Assembly (NCBI GenBank): GCA_003263775.1
Contig: JYJJ01000025.1
Span: forward strand, 113,836 to 177,835
Direction: 5' to 3'
Length of the DNA stretch: 64,000 nucleotides
Origin: Vibrio maritimus
Lineage (GTDB): Bacteria > Pseudomonadota > Gammaproteobacteria > Enterobacterales > Vibrionaceae
Position 1 is the first letter of the stretch. Every line of letters starts with the position of its first letter. The notes beneath the pieces were generated by a model. That model searched no databases. It saw only the letters and a program-made list of their open reading frames with translations, and was not told the origin of the DNA. Positions 33,497 through 43,133 of this stretch are shown here, piece by piece. The translations under genes were made by a program, and so were the position numbers.

Positions 33497-34633
33497 ATGT
33501 TTGATTACGAAGTCTTACGATTCATCTGGTGGGTACTGATCGGCGTACTGTTTGCTGGTTTCGCTATCACCGATGGTTTTGATATGGGGGTAGGTGCACT
33601 AGTACCTATCCTAGGTAAAACGGACACCCAGCGCCGTGTAATGATTAACTCTATCGCTCCACACTGGGACGGTAACCAGGTTTGGCTAATCACCGCTGGT
33701 GGTGCGCTATTCGCTGCTTGGCCGCTAGTGTACGCAACGTCTTTCTCTGGTTTCTACCTAGCGATGATCCTGACTCTAGCAGCGCTTTGGCTACGTCCAA
33801 TCGGTCTAGATTACCGCTCTAAGCTAGAAGACAAGCAGTGGCGTAACGCTTGGGATATCGGTATCTCAATCAGTGGTTTCGTCCCACCACTTATCTTTGG
33901 TGTGGCGTTTGGTAACCTACTTCAAGGTGTGCCATTCCAGTTAAGCGACTTTATGATGCCGACTTACCACGGTTCATTCTTTGGCCTGCTTAACCCGTTC
34001 GCACTATTGTGTGGTCTGGTAAGCCTGTTCATGATCCTGCTTCAAGGCTCAACATGGCTACAAATGAAGACCACAGGTGACATCCATACTCGTGCTCGCA
34101 ACACAGCGCAGATCATGGGTCTACTAACAGTCGTAGCATTTGTTGGTGCAGGTTTCTGGATCCAAGGCATCGATGGTTACCTAGTAGTCAGCAGCATCGA
34201 CGGCAACGCCGCTTCAAACCCACTAGTTAAAGAAGTGGTTCGTGAAGCTGGTGCGTGGATGACGAACTTCGAGAAATACCCACTACTATGGATTGCTCCA
34301 GCACTAGGTGTGGTTATGCCTCTACTAGCGGTTCTAGCGTCTCGTCTTGAGAAATGTGCAATTTCATTTATTGCGTCTTCTCTAGCGAACGGTGGCATTA
34401 TCTTTACTGCTGGCTTTGCAATGTTCCCATTCGTAATGCCAAGCAGCATGAATCCAAACCACAGCTTGACCATGTGGGATGCGACGTCAAGTGAGTTGAC
34501 TCTGAACCTAATGACAGCGGTAGCGTTTGTTATGGTTCCAGTAATTCTTAGCTATACAGCTTGGACTTACTACAAAATGTTTGGTCGTCTTGATGACAAG
34601 TTCATCGAAGAAAACAAGAATTCACTTTACTAA
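33497..34633 (+). CDS. cydB: Cytochrome bd ubiquinol oxidase subunit II
   Basis: The 378-residue partner of CydA has the conserved N-terminus FIWWVLIGVLFAGFAITDGFD and GVGALVPILG, and several hydrophobic helices up to VPVILSYTAWTYYKMFG. It begins 15 bases after cydA with a good AAGGAG. It shapes the oxidase heterodimer. Intact. Confidence 0.98.
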   Translation: MFDYEVLRFIWWVLIGVLFAGFAITDGFDMGVGALVPILGKTDTQRRVMINSIAPHWDGNQVWLITAGGALFAAWPLVYATSFSGFYLAMILTLAALWLRPIGLDYRSKLEDKQWRNAWDIGISISGFVPPLIFGVAFGNLLQGVPFQLSDFMMPTYHGSFFGLLNPFALLCGLVSLFMILLQGSTWLQMKTTGDIHTRARNTAQIMGLLTVVAFVGAGFWIQGIDGYLVVSSIDGNAASNPLVKEVVREAGAWMTNFEKYPLLWIAPALGVVMPLLAVLASRLEKCAISFIASSLANGGIIFTAGFAMFPFVMPSSMNPNHSLTMWDATSSELTLNLMTAVAFVMVPVILSYTAWTYYKMFGRLDDKFIEENKNSLY

Positions 34634-34645
34634 GGAGCATTTAAC

Positions 34646-34753
34646 ATGTGGTATTTCGCTTGGATTTTAGGTGTTCTTTTGGCTTGTGCGTTCGGTATCA
34701 TCAATGCACTTTGGCTTGAACACAGTGAGATGATGGACAAAGACAGTGAGTAA
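34646..34753 (+). CDS. cydX: Cytochrome bd small subunit CydX
   Basis: A 35-residue single-helix protein starting MWYFAWILGVLLACAFG, with the tail LEHSEMMDKDSE. Sequence and position directly after cydB are diagnostic of CydX (YbgT), which stabilises the oxidase hemes. AAGGAG precedes the ATG. Its last codons overlap the GTG start of ybgE. Confidence 0.95.
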   Translation: MWYFAWILGVLLACAFGIINALWLEHSEMMDKDSE

Positions 34754-35048
34754 GCTTAACCAACAGTTAGAGCAGATTCACAAGCCTATGGATAAGGTGC
34801 TACTTCGCGCCTTATCACTGGTGCTTGGTTTTGCCAACGCAGGTCTGTTTATGTGGAGTCCCGAGGGCTACGACGCAGCCATCGGTGGCTTTGCACCATG
34901 GCTAGGACTGGCGTTTGTATTGTCTCTCTGTTCGAGTATGGTCTACGGCATCGGCTTCAAACCAAGATTTTGGTTGTGGCAGGTGGTATTTAGTCCGTAC
35001 TTGTCGCTAACTGTATTGAGTTACTTAACGTTGATGTACGTTTTTTAG
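34746..35048 (+). CDS. ybgE: Cyd operon protein YbgE
   Basis: A 100-residue protein with three hydrophobic segments (VLLRALSLVLGFANAGLFMW, APWLGLAFVLSLCSSMVYG, YLSLTVLSYLTLMYVF). It starts with GTG within the end of cydX, an 8-base overlap that suggests translational coupling. Members of this family are conserved in cyd operons, but their function is not established. Confidence 0.9.
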   Translation: MSKLNQQLEQIHKPMDKVLLRALSLVLGFANAGLFMWSPEGYDAAIGGFAPWLGLAFVLSLCSSMVYGIGFKPRFWLWQVVFSPYLSLTVLSYLTLMYVF

Positions 35049-35053
35049 AATAA

Positions 35054-35078
35054 GCCCGAGCCATTGCTCGGGTTTTTT
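35054..35078 (+). terminator. Terminator of the cyd operon
   Basis: A stem CCCGAG/CTCGGG with a 6-base loop is followed by T6, six bases after the ybgE stop codon. Confidence 0.92.
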
Positions 35079-35232
35079 ACTTTTTGAAACAATGAAAAGC
35101 GCGTAATCGCTAATATCTTCATCAATTAAGTGTAAATTTTGGCACTTTAATCAAAAATTCTTGTCAGCACTTATAACAATCACAATGAGTTGCGTTATAT
35201 TAATGCGTAGTTTTATTTAGGAAGTGATCAGT

Positions 35233-35625
35233 TTGTCTCAGTTATCATCGTACTTCGAATTTCCTGTGACCGTTTATTACGAAGACACGGACGCGGGAGG
35301 TGTCGTTTACCACTCGAACTACCTCAATTTCTTTGAACGTGCCCGCACCGAGCTACTTAGAAGCAAAGGCGTCAATCAGCGCGTGTTGCTAGAAGAGCAT
35401 ACCGGCTTTGTGGTTCGTCATATGGATATCGACTTTATTCGTGGTGCTCGCCTGGATGACCAGCTCACCGTAAAAACCTATATTGAAGAATTCAAGAAAG
35501 CGTCGCTAACATTTGCTCAAGAAATTGTCGACCAACAAGGTGTGACAATAGCGAAAGCACTGGTTAAAGTGGCATGTATAGATAATGTTAAAATGAAGCC
35601 GAAGGCATTCCTTCGTCTATCTTAG
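35233..35625 (+). CDS. ybgC: Acyl-CoA thioesterase YbgC (first gene of the Tol-Pal operon)
   Basis: A hotdog-fold thioesterase of about 130 residues with the catalytic segment YYEDTDAGGVVYHSNYL. The frame is open to a GTG at 35224, but the only Shine-Dalgarno (AGGAAG) overlaps that GTG; the TTG at 35233 is spaced correctly from it, so I prefer TTG. It precedes tolQ by 15 bases, as in most gamma-proteobacteria, where it is linked to phospholipid metabolism and the Tol system. Confidence 0.93.
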   Translation: MSQLSSYFEFPVTVYYEDTDAGGVVYHSNYLNFFERARTELLRSKGVNQRVLLEEHTGFVVRHMDIDFIRGARLDDQLTVKTYIEEFKKASLTFAQEIVDQQGVTIAKALVKVACIDNVKMKPKAFLRLS

Positions 35626-35640
35626 TGGAGTTAAAACACA

Positions 35641-36327
35641 GTGACGGCTGATATTTCATTTGTAGACCTCATACTCGAGGCAAGCCTACTCGTTCAATTG
35701 GTCATGCTGATTCTGATGGGCATGTCAGTCGTATCTTGGGCAATGATCATCAAGCGCAGCAAAGTGCTAAAAGAAGCCACCAAAGAGTCTGAGACGTTTG
35801 AAGACCGCTTTTGGTCAGGCGCCGATCTTTCGCACATCTATCAAGATGTGAAAAAGCGCAAAGATGAGCTTTCAGGTACAGAAGAGATTTTCTATTCTGG
35901 TTTTACCGAGTTTTTACGTCTTCGCAAATCGAATGCCGACTCGCCAGCTTTCATTATGGAAGGCACGGGTCGTTCAATGCGCGTTGCGGTTTCCCGTGAG
36001 GTGGAAGAGCTAGAAACTAACTTGCCATTCCTAGCGACCGTTGGCTCTATCAGCCCTTACATCGGTCTGTTTGGTACCGTTTGGGGTATCATGCACGCGT
36101 TTATCGCGCTTGGCGAAGTAAAACAAGCCACACTTGCTATGGTAGCGCCAGGTATCGCGGAAGCGTTGATTGCAACGGCGATGGGTCTTTTTGCTGCAAT
36201 TCCAGCGGTAATGGCATTTAACCGTCTGAGCAACAAAGTGAGCAAGCTAGAACATAATTACGCTACCTTCTCAGAAGAGTTCCACAGCATTTTGCACCGT
36301 CAAGCGATGGCCGCTAGGGAGCAATAA
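35641..36327 (+). CDS. tolQ: Tol-Pal system proton channel subunit TolQ
   Basis: 228 residues, MotA/ExbB family. Three membrane helices are seen: about residues 15-35 ([20 protein letters not shown]), 135-155 and 170-190 ([19 protein letters not shown]). TolQ with TolR uses the proton gradient to energise TolA for outer-membrane constriction at division. Its GTG start is supported by GTGGAG upstream. The stop codon overlaps the tolR start by one base. Confidence 0.97.
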   Translation: MTADISFVDLILEASLLVQLVMLILMGMSVVSWAMIIKRSKVLKEATKESETFEDRFWSGADLSHIYQDVKKRKDELSGTEEIFYSGFTEFLRLRKSNADSPAFIMEGTGRSMRVAVSREVEELETNLPFLATVGSISPYIGLFGTVWGIMHAFIALGEVKQATLAMVAPGIAEALIATAMGLFAAIPAVMAFNRLSNKVSKLEHNYATFSEEFHSILHRQAMAAREQ

Positions 36328-36770
36328 TGGCTGGCTACCAACCAAAAAAACGCAAGCTAACCTGTGAGATCAACGTCGTACCTTATATCGACGTTATGCT
36401 GGTGTTACTTATTATTTTCATGGTGACGTCGCCTTTTGTTACTCAGGGAGTGGATGTTGAGCTGCCAAAGACCTCAACGGCACAACCCGCGTCTGAACTT
36501 GCCGGTGATACCGATGCGAGTTTTATCATTGTTGAAGTCGATCGTGACGGAAACTTAGGGCTAAGCGTGAACAATGAAGATGTGAAACGTGGTTTGAGTC
36601 TTCAAGATATTATCGTACGAGTTAAAGCTGAGCTTTCAATAAACCCTAACTCTCCAGTTGCGGTGGGTGGTGATGCCTCCACGCCATACGCAGAGGTGGT
36701 GTTATTGTTGGATGAGCTTAGCCAAGCGGGTATTCCAAAGGTTGGCCTACTCACGGATCTAAGGGAATAG
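36327..36770 (+). CDS. tolR: Tol-Pal system subunit TolR
   Basis: 147 residues, ExbD family. A single helix near the N-terminus holds the proton-carrying Asp (VVPYIDVMLVLLIIFMVTSP), followed by a periplasmic domain ending in GIPKVGLLTDL. Coupled to tolQ by a TAATG overlap. Confidence 0.97.
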   Translation: MAGYQPKKRKLTCEINVVPYIDVMLVLLIIFMVTSPFVTQGVDVELPKTSTAQPASELAGDTDASFIIVEVDRDGNLGLSVNNEDVKRGLSLQDIIVRVKAELSINPNSPVAVGGDASTPYAEVVLLLDELSQAGIPKVGLLTDLRE

Positions 36771-36783
36771 TTGTCGCAGCCGT

Positions 36784-37809
36784 ATGAAAAGCAATAAGCA
36801 CACTAAAAACAGCTACGGAAAGCCAATAGCGATCTCTTTGTTTGCTCACGCATTGCTTGTCGCCGCATTACTGTGGGGCACCGACTTTAACATGGATAAA
36901 GCGGAGCCAACCGGAATGGTGCAAGCAGTGGTGATTGATCCTGCGCGCGTTCGCCAGCAAGCGGCTGAAATTCGTAAGCAGCGTGAAACCGCTGCAAAAA
37001 AGGAGCAAGATCGTCTCGACAAATTGCGTCGTGAAAGTGAACAGCTAGAACGCAATCGTAAAGCTGAAGAAGAGCGCATTCGTAAGCTGAAAGAGCAGCA
37101 AGCGAAAGATGCTCAAGCCGCTCGCGAAGCAGAAAAGCGTCGCAAGGTCGAAAAAGAGCGTGCCGAAAAAGCCGAAGCTGAACGTAAAGCGAAAGAAGAA
37201 GCGATTCGTATCGCAGAGAAAAAACGTATTGCAGAAGAAGCGGCGATTGCCAAAGCTGAACAAGAGCGCCTTGAAAAAGAGCGTGCAGTGAAAGAAGCGC
37301 AAGAGAAAGCTAAGCGTGAGCGTGAGGCCGCAGAACGTGCCGAGCAAGAACGTATCGCCAAGGAAAAAGCCGCGGCGGAAGCGGCTGAAAAAGCGCGAAT
37401 TGAAAAAGAGCGTCTTGAGCAAATTGAACGTGAGCGAAAAGAGCAAGAGGCAGCACTGAACGATATTTTTTCAGGGCTAGAAAGTGAAGCCGCGAGTAAC
37501 TCCGCGGCTCGTTCCAGTCAGGTGGATATTGAACTTGCCAAAATGGGTGAGATCTACAAGCAGCTTATCCAGCAGCACATTCTCACCGACTCAAGCTTTC
37601 GCGGTAAAGAATGCCGTGTAAACCTGCAACTGATCCCCGCGGGCAGCGGTGCGATTGCCGGGACTGTAAAAGTAATAGAGGGCGATGCTCGTTTGTGTAA
37701 TGCCACTAAAAGTGCCATTTCACAGGTGCGTTCGTTTCCCCTCTCCGAATTTCCTGAAGTTAATGCTCAGCTAAAGAACATTAACTTGACATATAAGCCA
37801 CAGTTATAA
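36784..37809 (+). CDS. tolA: Tol-Pal system inner-membrane protein TolA
   Basis: 341 residues. A membrane anchor ([17 protein letters not shown]) is followed by a very long Lys/Ala/Glu/Arg-rich coiled coil (about residues 50-230) that spans the periplasm. The C-terminal domain III (about residues 250-341) contains the paired Cys ([12 protein letters not shown] and [11 protein letters not shown]) and interacts with TolB and phage or colicin ligands. The ATG start is 14 bases after tolR. Confidence 0.96.
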   Translation: MKSNKHTKNSYGKPIAISLFAHALLVAALLWGTDFNMDKAEPTGMVQAVVIDPARVRQQAAEIRKQRETAAKKEQDRLDKLRRESEQLERNRKAEEERIRKLKEQQAKDAQAAREAEKRRKVEKERAEKAEAERKAKEEAIRIAEKKRIAEEAAIAKAEQERLEKERAVKEAQEKAKREREAAERAEQERIAKEKAAAEAAEKARIEKERLEQIERERKEQEAALNDIFSGLESEAASNSAARSSQVDIELAKMGEIYKQLIQQHILTDSSFRGKECRVNLQLIPAGSGAIAGTVKVIEGDARLCNATKSAISQVRSFPLSEFPEVNAQLKNINLTYKPQL

Positions 37810-37819
37810 GGAAAAACCT

Positions 37820-39172
37820 GTGATTAAGCGAATATTACTAGGAATGGCAATGGTCATGAGTTTCGCGACTCAAACTGCCAACGCCGCATTAGAACTTGTT
37901 ATCACCGATGGTATCGACTCAGCAAGGCCGATTGCCATTGTGCCTTTCAAATGGGAAGGCGAGGGCAAATTGCCGCACGATGTCTCTGCAGTGATTGCCT
38001 CTGACTTACAGCGCAGTGGTAAGTTCAGCCCTGTTGCAACCAGTAAAATGCCACAAACGCCTTATGATGCCTCAGCAATTGATTTTGAAGCGTGGACTGG
38101 CCTTGGTGTTGATTCGCTGCTAACTGGCACTATCGTTAAAAATGCAGAAGGGAACTACGAGGTGAGCTATCAGCTCGTTGACGTCGTTCGTGGCCAGCTC
38201 ACTGGTGGTCAGTCGAAAGCACTGAGCGACGACGGGCAGTTAGTATTGTCTAACGACCATATTCTGTTTAAGAAGAAAGCGACCGTACCAGGACCTCGTC
38301 TTCGTGAATACGCTCACCGTATTTCAGACCTTGTGTACGAAGAGCTAACGGGCGAGCGCGGCGCGTTCCTAACTCGTATCGCTTACGTGGTCGTTAACGA
38401 CAAGGACGCGTACCCATACCAAATGCGTATCGCCGATTACGATGGCTACAACGAAAAACTGGTTCTTCGCTCTAAGCAGCCATTGATGTCTCCGGCCTGG
38501 TCGCCAGACGGTAAGAAGCTGGCGTACGTTAGCTTCCAAAATGGCCAAGCAGAAATCTTCATCATGAATATCTACACAGGTAAGCGTGAGAAGGTAACGT
38601 CATTCCCTCGTCACAATGGTGCGCCAAGATTCTCCCCAGATGGGAAGTCTCTCGCAATCACCTTGTCGAAGACTGGGCAACTGCATGTATATACGCTAAA
38701 TCTGGAAACCAGAAAACTGCGCCAAATTACTCGCGGCCGATCAAATAATACAGAACCGTTCTGGAAACCAGACGGTAATTCCCTTATTTTTACGTCGGAT
38801 AGGGGTGGTAACCCTCAGATTTATGAAGTAAATTTGTCTGATGGTAAAACCAAACGTATCACGTGGCAGGGTAGCCAAAACCTCGGTGGGCAGATCACCC
38901 CTGATGGTCGTTACCTCGTGATGGTGAATCGTTCCAACTCTGGATTCAATCTTGCAAAACAAGATCTAGAAACCGGTTCGGTACAGATCCTCACCAAAAC
39001 ACTGCTCGATGAATCACCAAGCATCGCACCAAATGGTGGCATGGTGATATACAGTTCCATCTATAACAAAACTAACGTCCTTTCGATGGTATCTATTGAT
39101 GGGCGATTTAAAGCTAGATTACCGGCTACAAACGGGCGCGTAAGAGCACCTGCATGGTCACCGTTTTTATAG
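37820..39172 (+). CDS. tolB: Tol-Pal system periplasmic beta-propeller TolB
   Basis: 450 residues with a signal peptide ([19 protein letters not shown]). The N-terminal domain ([20 protein letters not shown]) is followed by a six-bladed propeller with repeated segments such as [30 protein letters not shown] and [14 protein letters not shown]. TolB shuttles between Pal and TolA. GTG start with AAGGAAAA upstream. Confidence 0.97.
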   Translation: MIKRILLGMAMVMSFATQTANAALELVITDGIDSARPIAIVPFKWEGEGKLPHDVSAVIASDLQRSGKFSPVATSKMPQTPYDASAIDFEAWTGLGVDSLLTGTIVKNAEGNYEVSYQLVDVVRGQLTGGQSKALSDDGQLVLSNDHILFKKKATVPGPRLREYAHRISDLVYEELTGERGAFLTRIAYVVVNDKDAYPYQMRIADYDGYNEKLVLRSKQPLMSPAWSPDGKKLAYVSFQNGQAEIFIMNIYTGKREKVTSFPRHNGAPRFSPDGKSLAITLSKTGQLHVYTLNLETRKLRQITRGRSNNTEPFWKPDGNSLIFTSDRGGNPQIYEVNLSDGKTKRITWQGSQNLGGQITPDGRYLVMVNRSNSGFNLAKQDLETGSVQILTKTLLDESPSIAPNGGMVIYSSIYNKTNVLSMVSIDGRFKARLPATNGRVRAPAWSPFL

Positions 39173-39203
39173 CAATTAAATTTTTTAGGTTAAGGAAATA
39201 ACA

Positions 39204-39731
39204 ATGCAATTAAACAAAGTTTTTAAGGGGTTGCTAATCGCACTGCCAGTTCTTGCAATGACGGCGTGTAGCTCAAGCGACGACGCTGCGTCATCAACAG
39301 GTGCAGAGACAAACAACCAAACGCAACAAGAAACAACGACTGTTGCCACACCAATTGATGAGAATGCACAGCTAACTGAGCAAGAGCTAAAAGAAAAAGC
39401 ACTTCGTGAAAACCAAACGATTTACTTTGCATTCGATAACTCTACTATCGCTGGTGACTACGAAGATATGCTTGCAGCACACGCAGCATACCTAAGCAAA
39501 GATGCATCACTACAAGTGACTATCGAAGGTCACGCAGATGAGCGCGGTACACCTGAGTACAACATCGCACTAGGCGAGCGTCGTGCACAAGCTGTTGCTA
39601 AGTACATCCAAGCTCTTGGCGTACAAGCAGACCAAATCTCTATCGTTAGCTACGGTGAAGAGAAACCACTAGTACTAGGTCAATCTGAAGACGCGTACGC
39701 GAAAAACCGTCGCGCAGTACTAGTTTACTAA
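39204..39731 (+). CDS. pal: Peptidoglycan-associated lipoprotein Pal
   Basis: 175 residues. Lipobox MTAC (Cys 22) after a hydrophobic signal, a Thr/Gln-rich linker, then an OmpA-like peptidoglycan-binding domain ([35 protein letters not shown]). It links the outer membrane to the wall and binds TolB. A short intergenic hairpin (GCAGCG...CGCTGC) lies after the stop, before cpoB. Confidence 0.97.
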   Translation: MQLNKVFKGLLIALPVLAMTACSSSDDAASSTGAETNNQTQQETTTVATPIDENAQLTEQELKEKALRENQTIYFAFDNSTIAGDYEDMLAAHAAYLSKDASLQVTIEGHADERGTPEYNIALGERRAQAVAKYIQALGVQADQISIVSYGEEKPLVLGQSEDAYAKNRRAVLVY

Positions 39732-39817
39732 TCCAATCTGCCCAAGATTGAATATGTTGCAGCGTTCGCGCTGCAACATTGTCGTTTTAGGGCTCGGCTA
39801 TTAAGGATCCTACCTTT

Positions 39818-40602
39818 ATGACAAGTAACATTAAGCGCGCTGTTACGCTTACGTTACTAGCCGGAATGGCAAGCTCAGCGCTTGCTGCGAAAGCACCGGT
39901 TACCGACTTGAGCGCAACATCTTCTTCGGCAACTGCTGCCTCCATTACAGCGGCATCTGCTGCTAACGAAACCGACGTTCAGCGCCTAGAGCGCCTATTG
40001 CAAAACCGCAACCGAGTGCAACTGCAAATGCAACAGCAGCTCGACGAAATGACGCAAGAAATTGCCAACCTTCGCGGCCAGCTAGAACGCAATACTTATG
40101 ACATGGACCAAATGGTTCAGCGTCAACGCGAACTGTTTATCGAAATCGACAAGCTTCGCTCACAACAAGGCGCAGCGGTAGCCGCAGTTCCCGTCGCGAC
40201 AGACAAGGCGAAACCAGAAGGTAAGTTCACCACCAATGTGGATGAGCAAACGGCCTATCAAAACGCTGTCGACCTGATTTTGAAAAAACGCGACTACACA
40301 GGCGCGATTGCAGCCTTCAAACAGTTCCAGACTGATTTTCCAGAATCGACCTTCATGCCAAACAGCCATTACTGGCTCGGTCAGCTGTACTTTGCTAAGC
40401 GCCAAGACGCTGAAGCAGAAAAGAGCTTTAAGGCGGTACTTGGTTTTGCAAAATCCAACAAACGAGCGGACGCTCTAGTCAAGTTGGGCGACATTGCCAA
40501 GCGCGGTAACAAAGCTGACGAAGCTAAGAAATACTACGAGCAAGTGATCAGCGAATACCCAGCAGTTCTTCTGCCAAGGTTGCTAAGTCTAATTTGCAGT
40601 AA
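39818..40602 (+). CDS. cpoB: Cell division coordinator CpoB (YbgF) (frameshifted at the 3' end)
   Basis: Signal peptide (TLTLLAGMASSALAAK), a trimerising coiled coil (VQRLERLLQNRNRVQLQMQQ), then a TPR domain (YQNAVDLILKKRDYTGAIAAF, SHYWLGQLYFAKRQ). CpoB couples cell-wall synthesis by PBP1B to the Tol machine. The frame shifts at 40561: restoring one A turns YPAVLLPR into YPSSSSAKVAKSNLQ and ends at 40602, giving 261 residues. Without this the ORF runs on to 40702 as non-homologous sequence. Confidence 0.93.
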
Positions 40603-40772
40603 AGTGATTTGGGGATTAAGTGAGCAGCTTAATTCCCAAACTATCTCCTCCACAGCCTGTTCAGGCCACTTTCTATTCAACTTTGGTCGATTCCCGCCCT
40701 AGTGCCTTTGTTCTATCAATAATATCCGTGTACAATGCTCGGACTATTTGGAAGTAGCATAGAGCAACCGCT

Positions 40773-41831
40773 ATGAGCCACATCTTAGACTCAATTGATA
40801 CGGTATATCCGTTTCCCCCTAAGCCTGTTCCGTTATCTGATGACGAGAAGCAGCAGTACATCGCAAGCATCAAATCGCTATTAAAACAAAAAGACGCGGT
40901 TCTGATTGCACACTATTACACCGATCCAGAGATCCAAGCTCTTGCAGAAGAGACCGGTGGATTTGTGGGTGACTCGCTAGAAATGGCGAAATTTGGTAAC
41001 CGTCACGACGCATCAACGCTGATCATTGCTGGTGTTCGCTTTATGGGCGAATCTGCGAAGATCCTAACGCCAGAAAAGCGCATCTTAATGCCAACACTGG
41101 AAGCAGAGTGCTCGCTTGACCTTGCTGTCCAGCCGACAAGTTCTCAGAATTCTGTGACGCGCACCCAGACCACACTGTCGTGGTTTATGCCAACACATCT
41201 GCTGCGGTTAAAGCACGTGCTGATTGGGTTGTCACCTCTAGTATCGCGCTAGAAATCGTTGAGCATCTTGATGCGGACGATAAGCCAATTATCTGGGGCC
41301 CAGACCGCCACTTAGGTTCGTACATTGCGAACCAAACAGGCGCTGACATGCTTCTGTGGCAAGGTGAGTGTATTGTTCATGACGAGTTCTCATCAAAAGC
41401 TCTGAAAGACATGAAGTCAGTTTACCCAGACGCTGCAATCTTGGTTCACCCAGAGTCGCCAGCAAGCGTTGTTGACCTCGCCGACGCTGTAGCTCAACGA
41501 GCCAACTTATCAAAGCAGCGAAAGAGCTACCAAACAAGCAGCTTATCGTGCCACTGACAAAGGCATCTTCTTCAAGATGCAGCAGCTAGTGCCAGAAAAA
41601 GAGCTAATCGAAGCACCAACGGCAGGCAACGGCGCGACATGTCGCAGCTGTGCACATTGTCCTTGGATGGCAATGAACGGCCTGAAAGCGATTGAGAAAG
41701 CGCTACGTGATGGTGGTGAAGAGCACGAAATCTTTGTTGATGAAGCCCTTCGAGTGAAATCACTTATCCCGCTAAATCGTATGCTTGATTTTGCTGAGCA
41801 GCTACAAATTAAAGTGAAGGGCAACGCGTAA
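40773..41831 (+). CDS. nadA: Quinolinate synthase A (three frameshifts)
   Basis: NadA condenses iminoaspartate with dihydroxyacetone phosphate to quinolinate in NAD synthesis, using a 4Fe-4S cluster. The three expected cluster Cys regions are visible ([33 protein letters not shown]). Single G losses at about 41124, 41492 and 41550 break the frame; restoring them gives [35 protein letters not shown] and [16 protein letters not shown], and about 353 residues. The gene is normally needed for growth without nicotinate, and three independent same-type losses in one gene strongly suggest read error. Confidence 0.93.
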
Positions 41832-41858
41832 CTCGCTGATTCATTCACATTAATAACT

Positions 41859-41886
41859 AAAAACCAGTCTTCGGACTGGTTTTTTC
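41859..41886 (+). terminator. Terminator of nadA
   Basis: AAAAACCAGTC/GACTGGTTTTTT stem with a TTCG tetraloop and T-run, 28 bases after the nadA stop codon. Confidence 0.93.
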
Positions 41887-41922
41887 GTATATGCTTATTA
41901 CAAAACGTTCACAAGGAATCAC

Positions 41923-42954
41923 GTGGTTATTTGGATCCAGCTTCGCAAGTGGTTACACAGCCATTTGTTTGAACTTAAATTTCGAACTTTGATGACGGCG
42001 CTACTGCTTTATGTAGTTGTGTCTTGGGGGCTGTTGTCTCTGAGTGGCGAAACAGAGCTCACAACGCCTATCTCACAGTTTATCTATTTTATTGTCGTGA
42101 CGGCATCGACGGTAGGCTACGGTGATCTCTCGCCAACTACAGAGGCCGGTCGATGGGTCGCTATATTATTTGTTATCCCTGGTGGGTTAATGTTGTTTGC
42201 AGCGCTGCTTGGCCGAATGGCAGCGTTAGGTTTGGAATCTTGGCGCGCAGGTCAGTTGGGAAAAAGGAAGGTAAGAGTGGATAACCATATATTGATGTTA
42301 GGCTGGAATGGTCAGCGTACGATTCACCTTATTCGAATGCTACAACATGAAGAGACGGGGAGAAGACCGATTGTGCTGTGTAGCCGTTCTGATATAGAAA
42401 ACCCGCTGCCGGGTGAAATAGCATTCGTTAAAGTAAACAGCTACACCGATGGACGTGAAATGGAAAAGACCAATATCGAGTCCGCCAACTGCATTCTTAT
42501 CGACAATCCAGAAGACGACATCACCTTGTCCGCCGCACTCTACTGTGCGAACCGCAATCCTAAGGCGCATCTATTGGTCTATTTTAAAGATGAAGCACTG
42601 AGCGACCTACTTCACCAACACTGTCCTAACTCTGAGTGTATTCCTGCTGTAGGCGCAGAAATGCTCGCCAAAGCCGCAGTTGATCCTGGCTCAAGTGCAC
42701 TTCACCAAGAGCTACTAAGCTCAACCCGCGGAATGACCCAATATTCGGTTCGTTACCCAAGCTCCGCTAAAGCGACTAAAGTCAACGCACTGTTCCAATG
42801 GATGAAAGCGGAATATCAAGCCACACTGATCGCAGTTGATGTGGGGCAAGGTATAATCCTTAATCCTGAGCTCGATTTGGAGATTGAGCCCGGTACTAAA
42901 CTGTTTTATATCGCCGATGAGCGGATTGATTCTTTCCAGTGGGAGTCGATATAG
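41923..42954 (+). CDS. Potassium channel with C-terminal RCK/TrkA-N domain
   Basis: 343 residues. Two membrane helices flank the K+ selectivity filter (ASTVGYGDLSPTT), followed by a regulatory nucleotide-binding domain (NHILMLGWNGQRTIHLIRML) and a C-terminal TrkA-C-like part. It belongs to the two-helix ligand-gated channels (MthK-like). The GTG start at 41923 is preceded by AAGGAATCAC. It stands alone after the nadA terminator. The gating ligand is not evident. Confidence 0.9.
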   Translation: MVIWIQLRKWLHSHLFELKFRTLMTALLLYVVVSWGLLSLSGETELTTPISQFIYFIVVTASTVGYGDLSPTTEAGRWVAILFVIPGGLMLFAALLGRMAALGLESWRAGQLGKRKVRVDNHILMLGWNGQRTIHLIRMLQHEETGRRPIVLCSRSDIENPLPGEIAFVKVNSYTDGREMEKTNIESANCILIDNPEDDITLSAALYCANRNPKAHLLVYFKDEALSDLLHQHCPNSECIPAVGAEMLAKAAVDPGSSALHQELLSSTRGMTQYSVRYPSSAKATKVNALFQWMKAEYQATLIAVDVGQGIILNPELDLEIEPGTKLFYIADERIDSFQWESI

Positions 42955-43073
42955 CCCGTCAATACAGGCTTTGTTTGCAGGCTTCTTCTTACGACAACAT
43001 AACGTAATCGGTACCATACAAAATATTTATTGATACAAGTATTCATACTGTATATTATGCGCGCGTTTTATGA

Positions 43074-43103
43074 ATTTAATGAATGAACGTTCATTCATTA
43101 AAT
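43074..43103. promoter_or_regulatory. 30-base perfect palindrome, TetR-type operator candidate
   Basis: A 15-base arm (ATTTAATGAATGAAC) is repeated exactly in reverse complement with no spacer, 31 bases upstream of the barrel-protein start. The inner core TGAATGAACGTTCATTCA is the kind of site bound by TetR-family dimers. No TetR gene lies in the window, so the regulator is unknown. Confidence 0.55.
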
Positions 43104-43133
43104 GTCATTCTGTTGATTAAGGTGTCCTTATCC

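Noticed and set aside
35224..35232. GTG at 35224 as the start of ybgC
   Set aside because: The AGGAAG sequence overlaps it, so it cannot serve as its ribosome-binding site; the TTG at 35233 fits better.
36846..37446. Minus-strand ORFs inside tolA
   Set aside because: They are low-complexity mirror frames of the Lys/Ala/Glu coiled coil.
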